5,563 nucleotides of DNA, taken from positions 1 through 5,563 of the forward strand of contig JAAZGF010000025.1 in assembly GCA_012511375.1 (NCBI GenBank), read 5' to 3'. Position 1 is the stretch's first letter; each line of letters begins with the position of its first letter. The notes beneath the pieces were generated by a model, which saw only the letters and a program-made list of their open reading frames with translations, did not search any database and had not been told where the DNA came from. Origin of the DNA: Candidatus Dojkabacteria bacterium. GTDB lineage: Bacteria; Patescibacteriota; Dojkabacteria; SC72. Position numbers and translations under genes: made by a program. Below are positions 1-5,495 of the stretch, in pieces.

Positions 1-129
1 TACACCATATTTGGAAAAGTCCTTAGTGGGTTTGCTGTTGTTGACTCTATTGAAAGAGTAGAGACAGATGTAAATGACAAACCTCTCAATCCTGTAACTA
101 TCGAAAGCATCCAAATTGTAGACAGGTAA
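1..129 (+). CDS. Peptidyl-prolyl cis-trans isomerase, cyclophilin type (C-terminal fragment)
   Basis: The frame is open from base 1 and gives 42 residues before a TAA stop at 127-129; the start and most of the domain lie upstream of the window. The visible tail begins YTIFGKVLSGFAVVDSIERV, continues through a DKPLNPVTIESI segment and ends IQIVDR. This matches the conserved end of cyclophilin domains, where a (T/V)(I/V)FGKV strand is followed by the G-x-x-VVD-x-I helix and a last P-V-x-I strand. Cyclophilins catalyse cis-trans isomerisation of X-Pro bonds and assist protein folding. Whether this one is cytoplasmic or exported cannot be told because the N-terminus is missing. It sits 35 nt before comEA on the same strand. 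No terminator is visible in that gap, so read-through into the competence genes is possible. Confidence 0.85.
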   Translation, partial: YTIFGKVLSGFAVVDSIERVETDVNDKPLNPVTIESIQIVDR

Positions 130-151
130 TCTATATTTAATATTTGTACTG

Positions 152-157
152 TATATT
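152..157 (+). promoter_or_regulatory. Possible -10 element for comEA (near-leaderless)
   Basis: TATATT follows a TG dinucleotide and ends 7 nt before the comEA ATG at 165. Normal -10 geometry puts transcription start at about 164-165, so the mRNA would have almost no 5' leader. This fits the absence of any Shine-Dalgarno sequence. No convincing -35 box is present. The spacer is very AT-rich and contains a second TATATT at 132-137, so chance matches are likely. Confidence 0.25.
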
Positions 158-164
158 CTTTTGT

Positions 165-920
165 ATGAAGAGTATACAGAAACAAGTAATCTACTATTCT
201 ATTACTTTCTTAATATCTTTCGCCTTAGGGCTTCTTTTTGACCATTATGTGTTGTGTAAAAAGTTTTGTTCAAAGGGAGATAGTAAAGAAGAGGTAGAGA
301 TAGTATTACAGAAAGAAGAATACCTAGAGGAAGAACAAATTAAGGATAGGGCTGTGCAGATAGATAGTGGATGTACAACCTTTGTAGATGTCTCTGGGGC
401 CTTAGTTAGGCCAGGTGTTTACTGTCTTGATTCTAACTCTTTGATAATAGATGCAGTAAACAAAGCAGGAGGATTTAGTAGAGATGCAGGATTAAAATTC
501 ATAGCAAGAAAAATAAATTTAGCTCAACCATTGGTAAACAACCAAAAACTATATTTCCCCTATGAGAAAGAATTAATATGCTCCTTACAGCCTTTGGTAG
601 ATGAAAGTGTATGGATAGAGGAAATGATGAATACTCCTGTAATAGAGTTGCCTACAGTAGAACCATACAAGGATATTGAACAAACAAGTAAAACTCCCCC
701 AGCCTCAACATCTAGTAACACAACAAATAATGATGGTAACCAATGTGTGAACATTAATACAGCTACTAAGGAGCAACTAATTACTTTAAATGGTGTAGGG
801 GAGGCAACAGCAAAAAGAATTATAGATGGCAGACCGTATAGTCAAATAAACGATTTGCTTAATGTGAGTGGAATAGGAGAGGCTACGTTGGCAAAATTTA
901 AGGATGATATTTGTATTTAG
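165..920 (+). CDS. comEA: ComEA-like competence DNA receptor (SLBB + helix-hairpin-helix)
   Basis: In transformable bacteria ComEA is a membrane-anchored DNA-binding protein that takes incoming double-stranded DNA and passes it to the ComEC channel. From the ATG at 165 the product is 251 residues. It has a short basic N-terminus, one membrane segment (about 7-29), a charged, Glu-rich stretch (about 39-62) and an SLBB domain (about 72-132) opening FVDVSGAL-RPGVY. A Pro/Ser/Thr/Asn-rich linker (about 158-193) leads to a C-terminal ComEA-type helix-hairpin-helix domain. That domain contains VNINTATKEQL and two hairpins, LNGVGEATAKRII and VSGIGEATLAKF, whose G-x-G turns contact the DNA backbone in this family. 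This is the classic Gram-positive ComEA order. An in-frame TTG at 144 would add seven hydrophobic residues; I prefer 165 because the membrane segment and its positive flank then look normal. Cys194 and Cys250 bracket the HhH domain. The gene's end overlaps the preferred comEC start by 10 nt. Confidence 0.93.
   Translation: MKSIQKQVIYYSITFLISFALGLLFDHYVLCKKFCSKGDSKEEVEIVLQKEEYLEEEQIKDRAVQIDSGCTTFVDVSGALVRPGVYCLDSNSLIIDAVNKAGGFSRDAGLKFIARKINLAQPLVNNQKLYFPYEKELICSLQPLVDESVWIEEMMNTPVIELPTVEPYKDIEQTSKTPPASTSSNTTNNDGNQCVNINTATKEQLITLNGVGEATAKRIIDGRPYSQINDLLNVSGIGEATLAKFKDDICI
900..904 (+). promoter_or_regulatory. Shine-Dalgarno site for comEC, inside the end of comEA
   Basis: AAGGA lies 6 nt before a TTG at 911, which is good spacing, and 18 nt before the ATG at 923, which is too far. 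It is the one clear Shine-Dalgarno-like site next to a start codon in this window, and it is the reason for preferring TTG 911 as the comEC start. It overlaps comEA codons, so it could also arise by chance. Confidence 0.45.
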
Positions 921-2584
921 ATATGTTCCACAGGCTTAAGGTTGTAAGTGAGAGGCTTTACAAGAGATTGAGGGCAGTATGTAGATATATATTAGATTAC
1001 AAACTGCTCTTCTTTTCTCTCCTCTATATATTCACTACCTTTTTCTCTCTAAATTTTCTGAGAAACATTGAGGAAGGGAGTGCTATAGGGTCTATTTTTT
1101 GGATTCTCCTCCTTGTTGTGCTCTTTTTAGTAGTTTTTTTGAGGCTGAGAAACATATTTCAAGAAAACAGAGGAGTTAGTAAGAGAGAGAAGAGAGGAAA
1201 GGAGGTTCTGTATTTCTTTGTTCACCTGTTAATCTTTGTTCTAGTAGTAATAGGTGCATACATAAGGGTGTCAAAAGCAACAGGGGAAATTAAGGAAACA
1301 GGTGAGAGAGTTGTCTGTTTCACAGAGAGGAAGATGGGTTTCGAAGGGTATGTAACCAGAGATCCCATCAAAAAGCATAGGTTTCAGCACCTATACGTGA
1401 GGTTACTACAGGACCTTTCTCTTGATGGGCATACTTTAGAGAAAGATCATGGTGAAATTTTAGTTAAGGTAGAGAATTATGAGAAATTCAGAGTAGGCCA
1501 AGTGTGTAATTTCTATGGTACTCTCGTGGAACCAGAGAATTTTGATGATTTTGATTACAAAAGTTTCTTAAACAACAAGGGAGTGTATTTAATCTTAGAA
1601 GATGCCGCTTACAGCTGTACAGATATTGAAAGAAGAAGAGGGGGTTATGCATTAAGGAACAAATTAGTAGATGTAAAGGAGGAATTAGTAGATCGAATAG
1701 ATGGTATTCTTTTAGAACCACAATCATCTCTTTTAATAGGGATGCTTTTTGGAGAGGAAAGGTTATTCCAGGAAGATTTTGAAAAAGCTGTAAGAATTTC
1801 AGGAGCTAGTCATCTAGTATCGGCATCGGGGTACAGTATTACTATAATTGTACTTATAGTAAACAGAGTGTTATTCTTTCTTCCAAAGAAGATAAAGATA
1901 CTGTTTGGCTTTATAACAATTTGGCTCTTTGCTATTTTCTCTGGTTTTTCTACCTCTATAGTAAGAGCCTGTATTATGAATTCTCTCTCCCTTGTTGCTT
2001 TGTTTTGGGGCAGGGGTAATACTATTAATATCTCCTTACCTTTTACAGCCGCTCTTTTTGTTTTCTTTCAACCTCTAATTATTCTTAATGCTGGATTCTT
2101 ACTCTCAATCTCTGCTACTTTGGGACTATTCTATATATTGCCAATCCTATTAGCTGTAAAAAAGAAGGTTACTAAGAGCTTCAGATTTGTAGAAAGTTAT
2201 CTCCTTCCAACTATGAGCTGTACCTTATCTACGCTACCCATATCTCTTTTAACGTTTAAAACTTTTTCAATATGGGCTGTTCCTGTTAATATGTTATCAT
2301 TGCCTGTAATGGAGGATGTTATGTTATGGGGGTTGTTATCAATGCTACTCTATAATATTCATAGACCCTTTTCCTCTTTCATACTATTTGTTATTGATTT
2401 GAAACTGAGCTATTTTGAATACATTGTTCGATTTGTTGAGAGATTTAATTTTGGTGTTTGGGATTTACTAAATTCGGTAGAAACTCCTTTCTCTTTACTC
2501 TTTTTTCTGGTCCTTTTCTTTTTAGTAATATATTACTATCCTGTAGAACATGAGAAATACAACTACTATCTTAAAGATAAGTAA
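911..2584 (+). CDS. comEC: ComEC/Rec2 DNA-uptake channel, without the C-terminal metallo-beta-lactamase domain
   Basis: ComEC is the inner-membrane protein through which single-stranded transforming DNA is thought to enter the cell. The 557-residue product has three N-terminal membrane segments (about 32-50, 60-78, 98-118) and an extracytoplasmic soluble region (about 130-240). The soluble region ends in the family motif FDDFDYKSFLNNKGVY. The polytopic Competence domain (about 270-540) contains LLIGMLFGEE, SGASHLVSASGYSI, the R352-containing VRACIMNSLSLVALFWGRGN, and NAGFLLSISATLGLF; all are recognisable ComEC landmarks. The His often found just after the conserved SG is replaced here (SGYSI). 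The protein ends after a last membrane segment (about 527-542) and a charged tail. Full ComEC proteins usually continue into a metallo-beta-lactamase domain, which here is the next gene, overlapping by 35 nt in another frame. Start: TTG 911 has a Shine-Dalgarno site; ATG 923, two nt after the comEA stop, is the alternative and removes four residues. Soluble-region cysteines (C136, C199, C236) recall the disulfide-bearing loop of B. subtilis ComEC. Confidence 0.93.
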   Translation: MYLDMFHRLKVVSERLYKRLRAVCRYILDYKLLFFSLLYIFTTFFSLNFLRNIEEGSAIGSIFWILLLVVLFLVVFLRLRNIFQENRGVSKREKRGKEVLYFFVHLLIFVLVVIGAYIRVSKATGEIKETGERVVCFTERKMGFEGYVTRDPIKKHRFQHLYVRLLQDLSLDGHTLEKDHGEILVKVENYEKFRVGQVCNFYGTLVEPENFDDFDYKSFLNNKGVYLILEDAAYSCTDIERRRGGYALRNKLVDVKEELVDRIDGILLEPQSSLLIGMLFGEERLFQEDFEKAVRISGASHLVSASGYSITIIVLIVNRVLFFLPKKIKILFGFITIWLFAIFSGFSTSIVRACIMNSLSLVALFWGRGNTINISLPFTAALFVFFQPLIILNAGFLLSISATLGLFYILPILLAVKKKVTKSFRFVESYLLPTMSCTLSTLPISLLTFKTFSIWAVPVNMLSLPVMEDVMLWGLLSMLLYNIHRPFSSFILFVIDLKLSYFEYIVRFVERFNFGVWDLLNSVETPFSLLFFLVLFFLVIYYYPVEHEKYNYYLKDK

Positions 2585-3401
2585 GGATTTTTTTGTTAAA
2601 AACATTATTAATATCCTGTTCTTTTCCCTTGCAATATATATCCTTACACTGGGAAGTAACTCTGATAGTAGTGGTCCTGAAATAGTTTTCTTTGATGTAG
2701 GACAAGGGGATGCCATACTGATTCAGCAAGATGATTTTCAGATATTAGTAGATGGAGGCCCAGATGACAGGATACTTTACGAGTTAGCCAAAAAAATGCC
2801 TAAGAATGATAAAACCATTGAGGTAGTAGTACTTACTCATCCCCACGAAGATCACATTCGAGGATTAATGAATGTTTTGGAAGGATATGTAGTAGAGAGG
2901 CTTCTGTTAAATAGGGTGGAATCTGAAAACAAGGCATACAGATATATGCTTGAGAACTATGAGGAGATATTAATGGAGGTTGTTAAGGGAGATACAGTTC
3001 AATACAAGGATATTCTTGCTACAGTACTATTTCCTTTTGACGAAGAGAGGGAGGTATATGCTAATCTAAATAATGAATCAGTAGTGCTGTTAGTCGAAGT
3101 GTACGACTACGGGGTACTACTTATGGGGGATGGGGAGGTTGAATTAGAACAGAGACTTTTAGAAAATTTAGAGATTGAAAATATCCATATTCTAAAAGCA
3201 GGGCATCACTGTTCCAAAACTTCTTCCTCAGAGATGTTTCTCAGAAAAGTAAATCCAACGACAGCTATTTGTTCCTGTGGTAGAGGGAATAGATTTGGAC
3301 ATCCTCACTATGAAACGTTGCAAAAATTTGAAATGCTCAATGTACAATATTTGATAACGTATATGGAAGGAAATATAGTGATTAAGTTTGATGATTTATG
3401 A
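2550..3401 (+). CDS. ComEC-type metallo-beta-lactamase protein, membrane-anchored (split-off ComEC C-terminal domain)
   Basis: The 283-residue product matches the domain normally fused to the C-terminus of ComEC, proposed to be the nuclease that degrades the non-transported DNA strand. Visible motifs, in order, are FFDVGQGDA (47-55), VDGG (67-70), the metal-binding THPHEDH (96-102), NNES (174-177), MGDGE with bridging Asp194, KAGHHCSKTSSS with His219, and the FGHPH tail motif (249-253). All expected metal ligands are present, so it looks active. A basic N-terminus (K9, K12, K17) precedes one membrane segment (about 18-35) followed by an acidic/polar stretch. By the positive-inside rule this puts the enzyme outside the cytoplasm, where the domain lies in intact ComEC. 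The ATG at 2550 is the only usable upstream start: this frame has a TAG at 2544-2546 and no ATG, GTG or TTG between 2550 and the membrane segment. No Shine-Dalgarno site is visible, so translation is probably coupled to comEC. It ends TGA, followed at once by an in-frame TAG. Confidence 0.92.
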   Translation: MRNTTTILKISKDFFVKNIINILFFSLAIYILTLGSNSDSSGPEIVFFDVGQGDAILIQQDDFQILVDGGPDDRILYELAKKMPKNDKTIEVVVLTHPHEDHIRGLMNVLEGYVVERLLLNRVESENKAYRYMLENYEEILMEVVKGDTVQYKDILATVLFPFDEEREVYANLNNESVVLLVEVYDYGVLLMGDGEVELEQRLLENLEIENIHILKAGHHCSKTSSSEMFLRKVNPTTAICSCGRGNRFGHPHYETLQKFEMLNVQYLITYMEGNIVIKFDDL

Positions 3402-3407
3402 TAGAAT
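3397..3407 (+). promoter_or_regulatory. Possible extended -10 promoter for tRNA-Arg(GCG)
   Basis: TATGATAGAAT matches the extended -10 form TRTGn followed by a -10 hexamer (TAGAAT, 5 of 6 to TATAAT). It overlaps the stop codon of the metallo-beta-lactamase gene. Start of transcription would be near 3414, about 14 nt before the tRNA. No -35 box is seen, as is common for extended -10 promoters. A nearly identical motif precedes argS. Confidence 0.4.
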
Positions 3408-3427
3408 GCCTTTAGAGTATGAGTTTT

Positions 3428-3501
3428 GTACCTGTAGCTCAATCGGATAGAGCATTGGTTTGCGGAACCAAAGGTTGTCGGTTCGATTCCGGCCAGGTAC
3501 G
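3428..3501 (+). tRNA. tRNA-Arg, anticodon GCG
   Basis: A full cloverleaf can be drawn. The acceptor GTACCTG (3428-3434) pairs with CAGGTAC (3494-3500), with discriminator G3501. The D stem is GCTC/GAGC with a 9-nt loop. The anticodon stem TTGGT/ACCAA encloses the loop TTGCGGA, with anticodon GCG at 3462-3464. The T stem GTCGG/CCGGC carries the loop TTCGATT. The D-loop carries A20, the main arginine identity base together with C35, which supports the Arg call independently of the anticodon. G37 follows G36, so m1G37 is expected. No CCA is encoded (TCC follows). The anticodon would read CGC and CGU; most bacteria instead use an ACG anticodon edited to inosine. It closely resembles the tRNA-Arg(UCG) downstream, which suggests an old tandem duplication. 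Confidence 0.96.
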
Positions 3502-3502
3502 T

Positions 3503-3542
3503 CCTCCCGCTAACCTATAGGGGGTAGGGGTTTGTTTCTTGT
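3503..3542 (+). terminator. Probable rho-independent terminator after tRNA-Arg(GCG)
   Basis: CCTCCC (3503-3508) can pair with GGG-T-AGG (3522-3528, one bulged T), or CTCCC with GGGGG (3520-3524, one G-U pair). The stem is GC-rich and is followed by GG and a T-rich tract (TTTGTTTCTTGTTT, starting at 3531). The stem is imperfect and the tract interrupted, so strength is uncertain. It would separate the first tRNA's transcript from the downstream tRNA/argS unit. Confidence 0.4.
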
Positions 3543-3560
3543 TTCCCTTTATGGCGTTAG

Positions 3561-3589
3561 ATTATCATTTTCTTCTTAAAAATGGTAAT
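3561..3589 (+). repeat. 11-bp inverted repeat / hairpin between the two tRNA-Arg genes
   Basis: ATTATCATTTT (3561-3571) is complementary to AAAATGGTAAT (3579-3589), 11 pairs with one G-U and a 7-nt loop. A second ATTATCA copy at 3590-3596 directly follows the right arm, so TGGTAAT can pair with either copy. The dyad TGGTAATATTATCA (3583-3596) is 12 of 14 symmetric. No T-tract follows, so it is not a standard terminator on this strand. It could be an operator, a processing signal or chance in AT-rich DNA. Confidence 0.4.
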
Positions 3590-3594
3590 ATTAT
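3589..3594 (+). promoter_or_regulatory. Possible -10 element for tRNA-Arg(UCG)
   Basis: TATTAT would place transcription start near 3601, 7 nt before the tRNA. An overlapping alternative is TGGTAATAT (3583-3591), an extended -10-like match. No -35 box is convincing. The element lies inside the dyad at 3583-3596, which would suit repression if that dyad is a binding site; this is speculative. Confidence 0.25.
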
Positions 3595-3607
3595 CACTGT
3601 AAAAGGG

Positions 3608-3681
3608 GCACCTGTAGCTTAACTGGATAGAGCATCGGTCTTCGGAACCGAGGGTTGGGGGTTCGACTCCCTCCAGGTGCG
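3608..3681 (+). tRNA. tRNA-Arg, anticodon UCG
   Basis: The acceptor GCACCTG (3608-3614) pairs with CAGGTGC (3674-3680), with discriminator G3681. The D stem is GCTT/GAGC with one G-U pair. The anticodon stem TCGGT/ACCGA encloses the loop CTTCGGA, with anticodon TCG at 3642-3644. The T stem GGGGG/CCCTC carries the loop TTCGACT. A20 in the D-loop and C35 agree with arginine identity. No CCA is encoded. It reads CGA and, depending on U34 modification, perhaps other CGN codons. It lies 25 nt before argS, the gene for the enzyme that charges it, and is closely similar to the tRNA-Arg(GCG) 106 nt upstream. Confidence 0.96.
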
Positions 3682-3685
3682 TTCC

Positions 3686-3696
3686 TATGCTATTAT
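3686..3696 (+). promoter_or_regulatory. Probable extended -10 promoter for argS (near-leaderless)
   Basis: TATGCTATTAT is a full TRTGn extension followed by TATTAT (5 of 6 to TATAAT). Standard spacing puts transcription start near 3703, only about 4 nt before the argS ATG at 3707. The gap between the tRNA end and the ATG holds no Shine-Dalgarno sequence, which agrees with a leaderless or very short-leader mRNA. If argS is instead co-transcribed with the tRNA, RNase P/Z processing would also leave a short leader. Confidence 0.42.
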
Positions 3697-3706
3697 CTAT
3701 ACAACA

Positions 3707-5491
3707 ATGGCAATAACCGACAAGATAGAAAATTTGATTAAAGATTCCCTTAAGAAGCAAGGAGTGAAGGATATGGATATTGTAGTAGAAATACCAAATG
3801 ATGAAACACACGGTGAGTATTCTTCTAATATAGCGATGATTTTGGCCTCAAAGCTAAAGAAAAATCCAATGGAAATAGCTCAAGAGATAGTTGGTGCTAT
3901 GGAGAAAGATATTGATATAGAGAGGGTGGAAGTAGTAAAACCCGGAGTTATTAACTTCTTTCTTTCAAACAGGTACCTATTAACAGAAGCATCTAAGATA
4001 GTTGATAGGAAGGAGCAGTATTTCAAATTAAATAGTAGAAAAGGAAGCAAAGTATTAATTGAATATACGGATGCGAATCTGTTTAAAGAGATGCATATCG
4101 GGCATTTGTATTCGAATGTAGTTGGAGAGTCTTTTGCAAGGCTCCAGGAGGCCTTGGGGGCCGATGTAAAGAGAAGTTGCTATCAGGGTGATGTAGGTCT
4201 TCATGTAGCTAAAACTCTTTGGGGATTAGAGAAGAAACTACAAGAGGATCAACTACCTTTTGAAAAGTTAGAAACGTTAGATTTAGAACACAGGGTTGAA
4301 TACTTAGGGCAGGCATACTCTTTAGGAGAAGAGCACTATACAGAGTTGAAGGATGCTATTGCTATAGAGGAGATAGATAATATTAACTACTATATATTCT
4401 ATCTAGTTATAGATTCTTTAGAAAAGAGAGACTTTCAGAAGTATGAGGAAATTAATCTTTTGGAGAAATACAAGAAAGGAAGGCAGTGGTGTATAGATTT
4501 TTTTGAAAAAATATATGAGAAGGTTGGGACAGAGTTTGATTATTACTTCTTTGAAAGTGAAGTTTGTGAGCAAGGTTTGAAGATAGTGTTGGAAAATTTG
4601 GGTACTATTTTTGAGGAAGATGAAGGGGCAATACTGTACAGAGGAAATGAGGAAAAGAATCTTCATACTAGGGTCTTTCTTAACAAGTATGGGCTACCAG
4701 TATATGAGGCAAAGGAGTTGGCTTTAGCTTTGAAAAAGTCTGAGCTTATTGATTTTGATGAATCAATAGTTGTTACAGCAGATGAACAAAGTGGCTACTT
4801 TAAGGTTGTTTTAGATGCGTTAAGTAAAATCGATGAGTCATCAGCAAAGAAGACAAGGCATATACCTCACGGGAAGGTTAAGCTCCCTGGGAGTAAGAAA
4901 ATGTCTAGTAGAAAAGGTAATATTTTAAGTGCAGAATGGTTAATTGAAGAAACGAAGATGAGGGTGTTAGGGATAATGGAAGAAAACAACGAATTTGACA
5001 TAGAGAATCTAGAAGAGACAGCAGAAAAGATAGCTATAGGGGCTATTAAGTATGCTTTCCTTAAAGTAGGAGTAGGAAGGGATATTGTTTTTGATTTTGA
5101 CAGCTCTATTACTTTTGATGGGGATACAGGACCGTATTTGATGTATGTTTTCTCTAGATGCAAATCTATTCTTGTTGAGGCAAATTCTTTAAGTACCAAA
5201 ACTTTGTGTTTAGACTTGTGCCTAGATAACGCCTATGTAAAAAGACTACTTTCTCATATTAGCAAATACAAAGGGGCTTTGCTTGATTCTGCAAGTAATT
5301 ACTTCCCATCAGTATTGTGTCAATATCTTTTCGAATTAGGTAAACATTTTAACTCTTTCTATCAGAATGTTAGAGTTTTAGATGCAGAGAGTGAGGAGAG
5401 ACAGATTCTTTTGCTTTTGGTTAATGCAACAATGAATGTAATGGAGGATGGTCTTAACAATTTGGGAATACCGATAGTAGAAAGAATGTAG
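3707..5491 (+). CDS. argS: Arginyl-tRNA synthetase (class I)
   Basis: ArgS attaches arginine to tRNA-Arg using ATP, in the cytoplasm. From the ATG at 3707 the product is 594 residues, a normal full length. Visible parts are the N-terminal tRNA-binding domain (about 1-95, with THGEYSSNIAM) and the class I catalytic core. The core carries the HIGH motif as HIGH at 130-133 within TDANLFKEMHIGHLYSNVVG, then CYQGDVGLHVAKTLWG (158-173) and the second signature as KMSSRKG (398-404). The all-helical DALR anticodon-binding domain occupies about 470-594 and opens with DGDTGPYLMYVFSRC. The TDAN-FKEMHIGH style differs from the SSPNxAKPxHxGH form common in well-studied bacteria and resembles versions I associate with candidate-phyla bacteria. 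The frame is open back into the tRNA (GTG at 3677), but that start would overlap the tRNA, so ATG 3707 is chosen. By my reading all its Arg codons are AGA/AGG. It follows tRNA-Arg(UCG) and precedes tRNA-Pro by 4 nt. Confidence 0.97.
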   Translation: MAITDKIENLIKDSLKKQGVKDMDIVVEIPNDETHGEYSSNIAMILASKLKKNPMEIAQEIVGAMEKDIDIERVEVVKPGVINFFLSNRYLLTEASKIVDRKEQYFKLNSRKGSKVLIEYTDANLFKEMHIGHLYSNVVGESFARLQEALGADVKRSCYQGDVGLHVAKTLWGLEKKLQEDQLPFEKLETLDLEHRVEYLGQAYSLGEEHYTELKDAIAIEEIDNINYYIFYLVIDSLEKRDFQKYEEINLLEKYKKGRQWCIDFFEKIYEKVGTEFDYYFFESEVCEQGLKIVLENLGTIFEEDEGAILYRGNEEKNLHTRVFLNKYGLPVYEAKELALALKKSELIDFDESIVVTADEQSGYFKVVLDALSKIDESSAKKTRHIPHGKVKLPGSKKMSSRKGNILSAEWLIEETKMRVLGIMEENNEFDIENLEETAEKIAIGAIKYAFLKVGVGRDIVFDFDSSITFDGDTGPYLMYVFSRCKSILVEANSLSTKTLCLDLCLDNAYVKRLLSHISKYKGALLDSASNYFPSVLCQYLFELGKHFNSFYQNVRVLDAESEERQILLLLVNATMNVMEDGLNNLGIPIVERM

Positions 5492-5495
5492 TATA

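Noticed and set aside
144..164. Upstream TTG start for comEA
   Set aside because: It would add MYCIFFC, a hydrophobic start with no positive flank and no ribosome site; ATG 165 gives a normal signal-anchor N-terminus.
3399..3404. TGA followed at once by an in-frame TAG, considered as a sign that TGA might be sense (recoded as Gly)
   Set aside because: The long reading frames here contain no in-frame TGA, so recoding is not supported; the bases are also explained by the overlapping -10 motif.
3551..3622. Small + strand frame from ATG 3551, 23 codons
   Set aside because: It ends inside tRNA-Arg(UCG), has no Shine-Dalgarno site, and its codons are explained by the spacer hairpin and the tRNA acceptor and D-arm.
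3677..3706. Upstream GTG start for argS
   Set aside because: The GTG lies inside the 3' acceptor strand of tRNA-Arg(UCG), and the added ten residues do not belong to the ArgS N-terminal domain.
3402..3707. T-box riboswitch or attenuator upstream of argS
   Set aside because: The available DNA is filled by two tRNA genes and a 106-nt spacer; I see no T-box consensus sequence and no antiterminator pairing.
3557..3811. Minus-strand open frame of 84 codons across tRNA-Arg(UCG)
   Set aside because: Its most protein-like part (EGVEPPTLGSEDR) is the antisense of the tRNA, a well-known spurious protein; the rest runs antisense to the start of argS.
4867..5199. Minus-strand open frame of 110 codons inside argS
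   Set aside because: It is fully antisense to conserved ArgS motifs (KMSSRKG and the DALR start) and resembles no known family; a shadow frame.
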